A stretch of 64,000 nucleotides of DNA, from contig NZ_PSRT01000012.1 of assembly GCF_004212635.1 (NCBI RefSeq), forward strand, positions 1 to 64,000, given 5' to 3'. Positions within the stretch are counted from its first letter, which is position 1. Each line of letters opens with the position of its first letter. The DNA comes from Bradyrhizobium genosp. SA-3 (lineage in GTDB: Bacteria; Pseudomonadota; Alphaproteobacteria; Rhizobiales; Xanthobacteraceae). The notes beneath the pieces are model-generated. The model searched no databases. It saw nothing but the letters and a program-made list of their open reading frames with translations, and was not told the origin of the DNA. This document shows positions 27,515 through 35,960 of this stretch, one piece after another. The translations under genes were made by a program, and so were the position numbers.

Positions 27515-28440
27515 AGCACGATCTCCGTTCCATCCGCGGGTATCTGCCAGCCCGCCTCTTCAGTGGCTTTCCGCTCGGGTGAAGCGGGCAGCAGCGCCGG
27601 ATTCGAGTTATTGATATGCAGAAAAATCTTCCTGCCGATAGTGAGATCGGCCAGCCGCGCGATCGCGCCGTCGGCGCCGGACATCGCGACATGGCCCATG
27701 CTCTTGCCGGTCTTGTGGCCGAGGCCCGCCCTGATCATCTCGTCGTCCTGCCACACCGTGCCATCGAAGAACACCAGTGCCGCGCCGTCGATCTCGGTCT
27801 TGAGCGCGTCGGTGACCTCGGCGCAGGCGGCGATGAAATAGAAGCACTTGCCGGTCGACTTGTCCGTGATCTTCAGGCCCAGCGTATCGCCGTCGCCGGT
27901 CTCGCCGCCAGGATGGGCCTTGCCTTCCAGATACCAGGCCGACTTGCCCGGCACCGCGAACGGCAGCACCTCGATCCCTGAGCGCGCGCCGTCCGGCAGT
28001 CGCGGCTCGAACGGCTCGCCGATGTCGGTCGGCTGGCGCCGCACGTTCTTCTCGTTCAGCACGTTGAAGATGCTGTTGCTCTTCAGGATCGCCAGCACCT
28101 TCTCATGCGCATAAACCGTGAAGGGCGAGCCCTCGCGCATCGACAGCAGGCCTGCGACCGCGTCCACTTCGCCGTTGGTCAGGATCACGCCGGCAATCGG
28201 CGTATGGCGCAGCGCGCCCGCCTTCGGGTGCAACTGCGGCGTGGCGTTCAATTGCTGGCGAAGGTCGGGGGAGGCGTTGATCAGGAACCAGTGCTCGCCG
28301 TCGCCGCTGAAGGCGACCGACGCCTGGGTTCTCAAGAGGTCATGGCCGCTGGCACGGGCCGCTCGGCAGCCCTCGCAGCCGCAATTCCATTGCGGCACTC
28401 CGCCGCCGGCTGCGGCGCCCAGGACGACGACACGAAGCAT
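27511..28440 (-). CDS. pqqB: PqqB, metallo-hydrolase-fold PQQ biosynthesis protein
   Basis: 309 residues from the ATG at 28440 (AGGAGA upstream); the longer frame to 28488 is not supported. It starts LRVVVLGAAAGGGVPQWNC and has a Cys-rich segment CGCEGC, as in known PqqB. The beta-lactamase-like fold hydroxylates the tyrosine part of the PQQ precursor in the current model. Located between pqqA and pqqC. Confidence 0.94.
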   Translation of the reverse strand: MLRVVVLGAAAGGGVPQWNCGCEGCRAARASGHDLLRTQASVAFSGDGEHWFLINASPDLRQQLNATPQLHPKAGALRHTPIAGVILTNGEVDAVAGLLSMREGSPFTVYAHEKVLAILKSNSIFNVLNEKNVRRQPTDIGEPFEPRLPDGARSGIEVLPFAVPGKSAWYLEGKAHPGGETGDGDTLGLKITDKSTGKCFYFIAACAEVTDALKTEIDGAALVFFDGTVWQDDEMIRAGLGHKTGKSMGHVAMSGADGAIARLADLTIGRKIFLHINNSNPALLPASPERKATEEAGWQIPADGTEIVL

Positions 28441-28570
28441 GATCCGTCTCCTGGAGGGAACGCTGCGAGGTGGATCTCGGGTCGACACCGAGTGCCGACA
28501 AAGATGATGTCTTCCGGCAACCTATTGTGATCGAAAGATCCACCTGCGCTGAACGCAGACCGCCCGCCGC

Positions 28571-28651
28571 TTACTTGCGGGTGGCGCTCACATACATGTT
28601 GATTTCCATGCCACAGGGCACTTCGACGATCTTCGGGGCTTTCCAGGCCAT
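28571..28651 (-). CDS. pqqA: PQQ precursor peptide PqqA
   Basis: A 26-residue peptide starting MAWKAPKI and ending SATRK. Glu16 and Tyr20 in the EINMY segment match the Glu-x3-Tyr pair cross-linked by PqqE. The ATG at 28651 is preferred because GGAGAG lies seven bases upstream; an in-frame ATG at 28663 would add four residues. It is the first gene of the pqq operon, 130 bases before pqqB, with a hairpin-rich leader upstream. Confidence 0.93.
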   Translation of the reverse strand: MAWKAPKIVEVPCGMEINMYVSATRK

Positions 28652-28682
28652 TTGGCTCTCCATTTTCGCGAAATCGGACGTA

Positions 28683-28755
28683 TCCGCCCGCGCTTAAGTT
28701 AATGCGGGCGGAGAAGTTCGCCAGTGAAATTTTCCCGACCAAGGTAGTAGGTCGG
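28683..28755 (-). promoter_or_regulatory. Hairpin-rich leader of pqqA
   Basis: Two inverted repeats precede pqqA. TCCGCCCGC (28683-28691) pairs with GCGGGCGGA (28704-28712) across a 12-base loop. CCGACC (28735-28740) pairs with GGTCGG (28750-28755) across nine bases. They could be RNA stems in the leader or protein-binding sites. No known riboswitch recognised. Confidence 0.4.
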
Positions 28756-28916
28756 CGGAATTGTTGCGCTGCAAAGAGAGCGTATTGCGGCCACAAGATC
28801 AGCGACTGACAGACGCAAAAAACGCCGATAGGTCGTGATCCCTGTCGGGATAAAGCAGTTGTGAGTATAGAACGGCTTCCAATCGGCTACAGGCGACCCA
28901 AACTGGATCTTTCGTG

Positions 28917-29174
28917 ATGCCCAGATATTTCTTCAACACCCGCATCGGCGACGAACTGATCGTGGATCCCGACGGCGAGGATCTGCGCAACCCCGATCGC
29001 GCCTGGGAGGTCGCCCGCCAGATGATCCTGGAGGTGGTGAAGTCGGAGGGCGCCCAGCCGGCTCTGCTCGAGGCCGTGATCGAGGTGACCGACGACGACG
29101 GGGAAATCGTGCTGGAGTTTCCCTTCACCGAGGCGCTCCTGGACATGCCGGACCAGTCCGCGACGCGGCATTGA
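28917..29174 (+). CDS. DUF6894 family small protein
   Basis: 85 residues from the ATG at 28917 (a GTG one codon earlier is possible). The PRYFFNTRIGDELIVDPDGE opening is typical of a small acidic family abundant in Bradyrhizobium and related rhizobia, often in many copies and of unknown role. The protein is highly acidic and soluble. It stands alone, divergent from pqqA and followed by a dispersed repeat. Confidence 0.8.
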   Translation: MPRYFFNTRIGDELIVDPDGEDLRNPDRAWEVARQMILEVVKSEGAQPALLEAVIEVTDDDGEIVLEFPFTEALLDMPDQSATRH

Positions 29175-29211
29175 GGCCCGCGGACGGGTAAGGGGCGCGC
29201 AGCTCCCTCCA

Positions 29212-29301
29212 CCGTCATTGCGAGTGTAGCGAAGCAATCCAGAATCCCTCGGCGGAGGCAGTCTGGATTGCTTCGTCGCAAGGGCTCCTCGCAATGACGG
29301 A
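29212..29301. repeat. Dispersed inverted repeat (ATTGCGAG family, copy 2)
   Basis: Arms CGTCATTGCGAG and CTCGCAATGACG, with the inner GCAATCCAGA / TCTGGATTGC pair, as at 15085-15174. Confidence 0.85.
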
Positions 29302-29406
29302 GAATGAGGCACCATCCGGCACCAAACCCGCCCTTCGCCCCTGCGAAATCCGCATGGCTTTGCCGCGGTCCCGGCGCTAAAAGACGGCGGTCATACGGAG
29401 CAAGCC

Positions 29407-30807
29407 ATGCAAGATCTCTGGCGCCTGTCGGCCGCCGACCTCGCCGCCCTCGTCAAGTCCAAAAAGGTGTCCGCCAGGGAGGCCGCCAAGGCCGGTCTCG
29501 CCCGCCTGGACGCCGTCAATCCCGCGCTCAACGCGGTGATCGACCACCGGCCGGACGACGTGCTCAAGCAGGCTGACGTCGTCGATGCCGCCATCGCGCG
29601 GGGCGAGGACCCCGGCGTGCTCGCGGGCGTGCCCGTCACCATCAAGGCCAATGTCGACCAGGAGGGCTTTGCCACCACCAACGGCCTGAAACTCCAGCGC
29701 GACGTCATCGCGCGCGAGGACAATCCGGTGGTCGCCAATTTCCGCAAAGCCGGCGCCATCCTGCTCGGCCGCACCAATTGCCCGGCCTTCTCCTACCGCT
29801 GGTTCACCACCAATCTGATCCATGGCGACACCAAGAATCCCCGCGACGCTTCGCTGACGCCGGGCGGCTCCTCCGGCGGCGCCGGCTCGGCGGTCGCGGC
29901 CGGCATCGGCCACATCGCGCACGGCACCGACATCGCCGGCTCGATCCGCTATCCCGCCTATGCCTGCGGCGTGCACGGCCTGCGCCCGACGCTCGGCCGC
30001 ATTCCCGCTTTCAATCCCGCGCTGCCGGAGCGCCCGATCGGGCCGCAGATCATGGCGGTCTCTGGCCCGCTGGCGCGCACCGTCAACGACTTGCGCATCT
30101 CGCTCGCCGCGATGTCGGCCCGCGACATCCGCGATCCCTGGTTCGTGCCGGTGCCGCTGGAAGGTCCCGCACGGCCGAAGCGCGCCGCGCTCTGCCTCAA
30201 TCCGGGCGGCCTTGCCACCACGCCGGAGGTGAAGGCGGCGGTGAGCGATGCCGGCAAGCGGCTGGAGCGCGCGGGCTGGACCGTCGACGTCATCGCGGAC
30301 ACGCCGCCGATGCGCGAAGCGGTCGAGTGGCAGATCAAACTCTGGCTCGGCGACGGCTACGAGGCGCAGCTCGAGATGGCCGAGCGCGAGGGCGATCCCG
30401 GCGCGCTGGCGTGCCTGCGCGGCAACCGCAGCAGGGTCGCGCCGATGGACCAAGCGAATTACGCGAAGGCGCTGACCCGAAGAGCCACGTTGACCCGCGA
30501 CTGGATGCTGTTCTTCGAAAAATATGCCGTGCTGCTGACGCCGGTCTCCGGCGAGCTGCCGTTCCCCGATCATCTCGACCGCAAGGACGACGAGTCTTTC
30601 CAGCGCGTCTGGGAGGCGCAGCTGCCGCAGATCGCCATTCCCTTCATGGGCTTGCCCGGCCTCGTCGTCTCCACCGGTCTCGTCGGCAAGGCGCCGGTCG
30701 GCGTGCACATCGTCTCCGGCCGCTATCGCGAGGATCTGTGCCTGCTCGCGGGCGAAGCGATCGAGGCCGGCGGCGTGCCGCCGTCGCCGATCGATCCCGT
30801 GGGCTAG
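29407..30807 (+). CDS. Amidase-signature family hydrolase
   Basis: 466 residues. The Ser-cisSer-Lys triad is visible: Lys in VTIKANVDQ near 81, the Gly/Ser loop GGSSGGAGSAVAAG near 155-168, and the nucleophile Ser in TDIAGSIRYPA near 181. It resembles indoleacetamide hydrolase-like and other broad amidases, but the substrate cannot be told. The ATG has GGAGC upstream. The glutathione peroxidase gene follows after two bases, suggesting co-transcription. Confidence 0.9.
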   Translation: MQDLWRLSAADLAALVKSKKVSAREAAKAGLARLDAVNPALNAVIDHRPDDVLKQADVVDAAIARGEDPGVLAGVPVTIKANVDQEGFATTNGLKLQRDVIAREDNPVVANFRKAGAILLGRTNCPAFSYRWFTTNLIHGDTKNPRDASLTPGGSSGGAGSAVAAGIGHIAHGTDIAGSIRYPAYACGVHGLRPTLGRIPAFNPALPERPIGPQIMAVSGPLARTVNDLRISLAAMSARDIRDPWFVPVPLEGPARPKRAALCLNPGGLATTPEVKAAVSDAGKRLERAGWTVDVIADTPPMREAVEWQIKLWLGDGYEAQLEMAEREGDPGALACLRGNRSRVAPMDQANYAKALTRRATLTRDWMLFFEKYAVLLTPVSGELPFPDHLDRKDDESFQRVWEAQLPQIAIPFMGLPGLVVSTGLVGKAPVGVHIVSGRYREDLCLLAGEAIEAGGVPPSPIDPVG

Positions 30808-30809
30808 CG

Positions 30810-31286
30810 ATGACCGCCATCTACGACTTCAAGGCCAACTCGCTTGCCGGCGAGGAAGTGCCGATGCGCCGTTTCGAGGGACAGGTGCTGCTGATCGTCA
30901 ACACCGCGAGCAAATGCGGCTTCACGCCGCAATATCGCGGGCTGGAGGATCTCTATCGCGATCTGTCGCCGCGCGGCTTCTCGGTGCTCGGCTTTCCCTG
31001 CAACCAGTTCGGCGCGCAGGAGCCGGGACAGGCGGACGAGATCCAGGCGTTCTGTTCGACCAACTATGACGTCACCTTCCCGCTGTTCGAGAAGATCGAC
31101 GTCAACGGCGCCAACGCACACCCTCTGTATGAGTACCTGAAACGGCAGCAATCCGGCCTCTTGGGCGCCTCCATCAAATGGAATTTCACCAAATTCCTGG
31201 TGGACCGTGCCGGCAAGGTGGTCGCGCGCTACGCGCCGACCGCGCGGCCCGAAGGATTGCGCAATCAAATCGAAACGCTGCTGTGA
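30810..31286 (+). CDS. Glutathione peroxidase family protein (Cys type)
   Basis: 158 residues with the peroxidase triad: Cys36 in NTASKCGFTPQ, Gln in CNQFGAQEPG near 71, and Trp in KWNFTKFLVD near 126. It uses Cys, not selenocysteine, and in bacteria usually takes thioredoxin as reductant. It starts two bases after the amidase stop. DUF3297 follows 11 bases downstream. Confidence 0.93.
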   Translation: MTAIYDFKANSLAGEEVPMRRFEGQVLLIVNTASKCGFTPQYRGLEDLYRDLSPRGFSVLGFPCNQFGAQEPGQADEIQAFCSTNYDVTFPLFEKIDVNGANAHPLYEYLKRQQSGLLGASIKWNFTKFLVDRAGKVVARYAPTARPEGLRNQIETLL

Positions 31287-31297
31287 GCGAGACAATC

Positions 31298-31540
31298 ATG
31301 AGCGACGAATTTCCGGACCGCCTGTCGGTCGATCCGAACAGCCCCTATTACAACGCGGACATCCTGGCGCGCGACGTCGGCATCCGCTTCAAGGGCATCG
31401 AGAAGACCAATGTCGAGGAATACTGCATCAGCGAAGGCTGGGTCCGCGTCACCGCCGGCAACGCCAAGGACCGCTATGGCAACCCGCTGACCATCAAGGT
31501 GCACGGTCCGGTCGAGCCGTATTTCAGGGATAAGAAGTAG
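31298..31540 (+). CDS. DUF3297 family protein
   Basis: 80 residues, starting MSDEFPDRLSVDP and ending PYFRDKK; small, soluble and strongly conserved in proteobacteria. Function unknown. Close spacing suggests it ends the amidase/peroxidase transcript. A dispersed repeat follows within 30 bases. Confidence 0.88.
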   Translation: MSDEFPDRLSVDPNSPYYNADILARDVGIRFKGIEKTNVEEYCISEGWVRVTAGNAKDRYGNPLTIKVHGPVEPYFRDKK

Positions 31541-31568
31541 TTCGAACTGAGCGCGCACCGCTCTCTCC

Positions 31569-31658
31569 TCGTCATTGCGAGGAGCCCTTGCGACGAAGCA
31601 ATCCAGAGTCTTTCCGCGGGTAGCAGCCTGGATTGCTTCGCTTCGCTCGCAATGACGA
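31569..31658. repeat. Dispersed inverted repeat (ATTGCGAG family, copy 3)
   Basis: Arms CGTCATTGCGAGG and GCTCGCAATGACG with the inner GCAATCCAGA / CTGGATTGC pair; opposite orientation to copies 1 and 2. Lies directly before tarD. Confidence 0.85.
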
Positions 31659-31676
31659 AAGTGAAAGGCCACCCCC

Positions 31677-32845
31677 ATGTCCGTCCGCATCGTCGACGTC
31701 CGCGAAATTACAAAACCGATCTCCTCGCCGATCCGCAACGCCTATATCGACTTCACCAAGATGACGACGAGCCTGGTCGCCGTCGTCACGGATGTGGTGC
31801 GCGACGGCAAGCGCGTCGTCGGTTACGGCTTCAACTCCAACGGCCGCTATGGGCAGGGCGGCCTGATCCGCGAGCGCTTTGCCGCGCGCATTCTCGAAGC
31901 TGATCCGAACTCGCTGCTCAATGTCGCCGGCGACAATCTCGACCCCGACAAGGTCTGGGCCGCGATGATGACCAACGAGAAGCCGGGCGGCCATGGCGAG
32001 CGCTCGGTCGCGGTCGGCACCATCGACATGGCGGTGTGGGACGCGGTGGCGAAGATCGCGGGCAAGCCGCTGTTCCGCCTGCTCGCGGAGAGGCACGGCG
32101 TGACCGCCAATCCGCGCGTGTTCGTCTATGCCGCCGGCGCTATTATTATCCCGGCAAGGATCTCTCGATGCTGCGCGACGAGATGCGCGGCTATCTCGAC
32201 CGCGGCTACAACGTCGTGAAGATGAAGATCGGCGGCGCCCCGATCGAGGAGGACCGCACCCGCATCGAGGCGGTGCTAAAGGAGATCGGCAAGGACGCGC
32301 AGCTCGCCGTCGACGCCAATGGCCGCTTCAACCTCGAGACCGGCATCGCCTACGCAAAAATGCTGCGCGATTATCCCTTGTTCTGGTACGAGGAGGTCGG
32401 CGATCCCCTCGATTACGCGCTGCAAGCCGCGCTCGCCGAGTTTTATCCGGGCCCGATGGCAACCGGCGAAAACCTGTTCAGCCACCAGGACGCCCGCAAC
32501 CTGATCCGCTACGGCGGCATGCGCCCCGACCGCGATTGGCTGCAATTCGACTGCGCGCTGTCCTACGGCCTGTGCGAATACCAGCGCACGCTGGAGGTGC
32601 TGAAGACCTACGGCTGGTCGCCCAGCCGCTGCATCCCCCACGGCGGCCACCAGATGTCGCTCAACATCGCCGCCGGCCTGGGCCTAGGCGGCAACGAAAG
32701 CTACCCCGACCTGTTCCAGCCCTATGGCGGCTTCCCCGATGGTGTCCGCGTCGAGAACGGCCACATCACCATGCCCGACCTTCCCGGCATCGGGTTCGAG
32801 GGCAAGTCGGATCTCTACAATGAGATGAGGGCGCTGGCGGAGTAG
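31677..32845 (+). pseudogene. tarD: D-tartrate dehydratase (enolase superfamily), one-base frameshift
   Basis: Two overlapping frames (31677-32219 and 32036-32845) join into about 389 residues closely resembling the structurally known B. japonicum D-tartrate dehydratase. The break is at 32137-32141: the reading should be GGYYYPGK, but one G seems missing after GCCGCCGGC. Catalytic Lys in KMKIGG, DANGRF, the GEN ligand and the catalytic His in HGGHQM are all present once joined. Either a consensus error or a recent inactivation. Confidence 0.85.
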
Positions 32846-32874
32846 GGGGGAACGCTGTGTGCCCCAAACTCAGT

Positions 32875-32995
32875 GTCGTCCCGGCGAAGGCCGGGACCCA
32901 TAACCCCAGGGAGAAGTTATGGCGCGAGCTCGCAACTCCGAGTCTTCGCCAAACTCAATCCTGTGGTTATGGGTCCCGGCCTTCGCCGGGACGAC
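32875..32995. repeat. Long inverted repeat (GTCGTCCCGGCGAAGG family)
   Basis: Arms beginning GTCGTCCCGGCGAAGGCCGG and ending CCGGCCTTCGCCGGGACGAC pair over roughly 35 bases, including CCCATAACC and GGTTATGGG, around a loop near 32920-32955. This is another family of dispersed intergenic repeat. A CATGCCCTGGC-type element follows at about 33035-33070. Confidence 0.8.
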
Positions 32996-33125
32996 AACGG
33001 AGTATGAGGCTCGACCTCACCACCCCCATCGCTGTCATGCCCTGGCTTGACCGGGGCATCCAGTACGCCGCGGCGGACGTAGCCAAGACGAGCTCTTCAA
33101 CGCTGGTCTCTGGAACGCTGGATAG

Positions 33126-33461
33126 CCCGTCTCCGCGCCTGAACTTTACAGGCTCGGCCTGCTGACCCGAGTCTATGTTCCCGCGCTCGCCGCCTATTGC
33201 CACGCCTTCGGGCAATGGCGCATGGCTTCTGAAGCGCTGGCGAAGATGCAGGCCAAAGATCCGGTCATGAACGGTCTGATCATCAAGAGCAGATATGGCG
33301 ACGCGGCTATGAATCCGTTGGTCACGATCGTGCGCAAGCACGCAGCCGATGTTGTGAGGTATGCAGCCGAATTTGGACTGACGCCCGTTGCTCGGAGCCG
33401 AATCGCAGCCGGGATCAACGCCACGCAGTTACCGAGCAAGTTCGATGGTTTGCTGCGCTGA
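33126..33461 (+). pseudogene. Remnant of phage terminase small subunit (P27 family)
   Basis: The in-frame stretch from 33126 to the TGA at 33461 reads LYRLGLLT, ALAAYCHAFGQW, DPVMNG, RKHAADVVRYAAEFGLTP and ARSRIAAG, the C-terminal pattern of P27-type terminase small subunits. An in-frame TAG at 33123 and the lack of an N-terminal half show it is truncated; the ATG at 33222 is internal. No other phage gene is seen nearby. Identification from pattern memory, so moderate. Confidence 0.6.
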
Positions 33462-33595
33462 TCATGCTGCTTGGGACTGCATCGGAACGGTTGATAAATG
33501 TCGGCGTGACTATCGGCAGGTTGCCAACGAACTTCATCCGCCCGTAAGTTACAACCCTTCCGTTTTGACAAAGCCGCAGGTTGGGGAATTAGGGC

Positions 33596-35777
33596 ATGGA
33601 AACGCAAGTTCGGACACCGCAGATGGTGTTTATGCAGCCGCAACGGCTAGTCGTACCTCTGTTTCAAAGACCTTATGTTTGGAATCAAGAAACCCAATGG
33701 GAGCCACTTTGGGAGGACGTGCAACGTGTTGCGGAGCGCGTGCTTGCCCATCCGACCGATAAGCACCAGCCTCACTTCCTTGGTGCCGTTGTGCTACAAC
33801 AAATGCCGAACCAAGCGGGTTTGATGCAGCAGCGCACAATCATTGACGGTCAGCAAAGGTTAACAACGCTCCAGCTATTGCTCGATGCGCTTAGTGCTGA
33901 ATTGACCGCAGCCCAAGCGTTGCCTTCTGCAGCACGTATCGAGCCGCTTGTGACCAATGCTGAGCCATTCTGCGCGAAGCCAGAGGATCGTTTTAATGTT
34001 TGGCCGACCAATCGGGACAGGCCGGCTTTCAACGAAGTGATGGGCGCAACTCCTCCTGTTGATCATGAGCAACTCAAATTTCGCAACGAACGAATGACAC
34101 AGGCTCATTATTTTTTGTGAGCAATCGCGCGCATGGCTCAATGAAAAGGGTCCTGCGATGGTGCAACCGCGGGCGGCCGCAATAGAACGCTCAGTGCGCG
34201 AATTGATTCAATTGGTTGTAATCGATCTCGCGGCTGACGAGAATGCTCAAGAGATTTTCGAGACTCTGAACGCGCGTGGTGCTCAGTTTACCGCTGCCGA
34301 CTTGATTAAGAACCTCATCTTTCAGCGTCTTCTCGAATCTGGAGCTGATGTTGAGGATGCCTATCAGAAGTATTGGAAGGAATTCGAGACGGGTTTCTGG
34401 GAAGTCGAGATAAGTGTTGGGCGGTTTCGCTATCCGCGATCATCTGTTTTTTTGAACCATTGGATCGTAGCGCAGACGGGCGAAGAAGTAGTTGCGAGGG
34501 AGGTGTTCGACCGCTTCAAGCGCTTCGTGGACCACGATGCGCGCCTGCCTATGCAGGACCTGCTTAAACAAATCCACGCAGCCGCTGGTGTTTACCGCAA
34601 CTTCATTGAGGCTGCTGCGAGAGAAGGGGGCTCAATAGATCAACTTGGCTTGTTTGGATATCGAACAAGCGTTCTTGAGAGCGAGGTAATAAAACCTCTG
34701 GTACTGGCCCTCCTTGATCCACAAAGTCCTCCTGTTCCGGCGATCCAGCTAGATAAAGCATTGGATGTGATCGAAAGTTGGATGGTTCGCAGAGCGCTCG
34801 TGCGCGCCACAGCCAAAGGTTATAATCAGCTAATTGCGGAGCTCGTTGGGCAGCTTCGCGGTTGGGATAGAGCGACCGTAGGCGATAGAATTCAAGCCTT
34901 TCTCGCAGGACAAACCGCAGAGAGCCGGTATTGGCCGGACGATGCTGAGCTAGAGCAGGAAATTACTGATCTCCAAGCTTACCGCCGTCTACGGCGGGGA
35001 CGCCTTCGGATGGTTCTTGAAGCGATTGAGGATCATTTGCGCGGTTGGCGAGATGGTAAGCAAGGCCTCGGAGGGGAACGCGTAGCTCGCGGGAGGCTGG
35101 CGATTGAGCATGTGATGCCGCGAAAATGGCAGCAGCACTGGCCGACACAGGGCTCCGACGAGCAGGAGCGCGATAGACTTATACATACGCTAGGCAATCT
35201 TACTCTCCTGACCGGCAAGTTGAACTCAACGGTATCCAACGGTCCTTGGTGCGGAACGAACAGCAAGCGGGCAGGACTTGAGGCGCATGACGTGCTCCTC
35301 CTAAATCGGACCTTGTTGAAAGAAGCAGGAGCGGAGTGGAACGACGATTCAATCAGTCGGCGTTCGCAAGAACTCGTACTAATCCTCGCGGAGATTTGGG
35401 CGGTACCCCCCGATCACCGCTCCGGCTTTGCCGTAACTCGGCGACGACCGGGAAGAAAGGTAGAACCCACAGACCTCATCAACGCGGGTCTTCTGCAGCC
35501 AGGAATGTCATTAATTCCAAAGCGCAAGAAATTCAGCCATCGTGTTGCTACGTTGTTAGCGGACGGGCGTGTAGAAGTGGACGGCGAGGCTTTTGCGAAC
35601 GCCAGGGAGGCCGCAACAGCGATCTATGGAAAGAAGACCGGGGGGTGGTGGTTCTTCCTCACTGATCCGGCGTCAGGTCGCACACTACGAGCAGTTCGCC
35701 GCGACTACATCGAAGCTATGGCTGTTGATTCTGACGATGACGAACAGGGCGACGAGGATGACGATGACGAAACATAG
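33596..35777 (+). pseudogene. GmrSD-like DUF262/DUF1524 protein, split by a one-base frameshift
   Basis: The first frame (33596-34120) has the DUF262 signature QRPYVWNQET, HFLGAVVL and DGQQRLTTLQLL. The second (34158-35777) has the DUF1524 nuclease part (IEHVMPRKWQ, LGNLTLLTGKLN) and a C-terminal DUF4357-like domain (GRVEVDGEAF, YGKKTGGWWFF). Removing one T from the T6 run at 34111-34116 gives one 726-residue protein. Such proteins are modification-dependent or phage-defence nucleases. The gene is visibly less GC-rich than its neighbours and lies next to a phage remnant, so acquired DNA. Broken, phase-variable or mis-sequenced. Confidence 0.8.
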
Positions 35778-35867
35778 ACGGCGCGGCGGCCCCGCCTCTG
35801 GCCGCAGCCCGCCCACCGCCCCGCTTCCATGGGGGACAGCCCGCTGTCGTGTCAAATAGATGGCACG

Positions 35868-35951
35868 GCTCCGGATGGAGCGAAGCGAAATTCGGGGACG
35901 CGTATCGTTGAGCTAAAGTCCCGGATTACGCTTGCGCTCCATCCGGGCTAC
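35868..35951. repeat. Inverted repeat (CCGGATGGAGCGAAGCG family)
   Basis: CCGGATGGAGCGAAGCG (from 35871) pairs imperfectly with CGCTTGCGCTCCATCCGG (to 35945). It sits between the DUF1524 gene and convergent malonyl-CoA decarboxylase and could form a bidirectional terminator-like stem. Confidence 0.75.
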
Positions 35952-35960
35952 GACAGCGGG

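Noticed and set aside
30912-30920. Possible selenocysteine in the glutathione peroxidase
   Set aside because: The active-site codon is TGC (Cys), not TGA.
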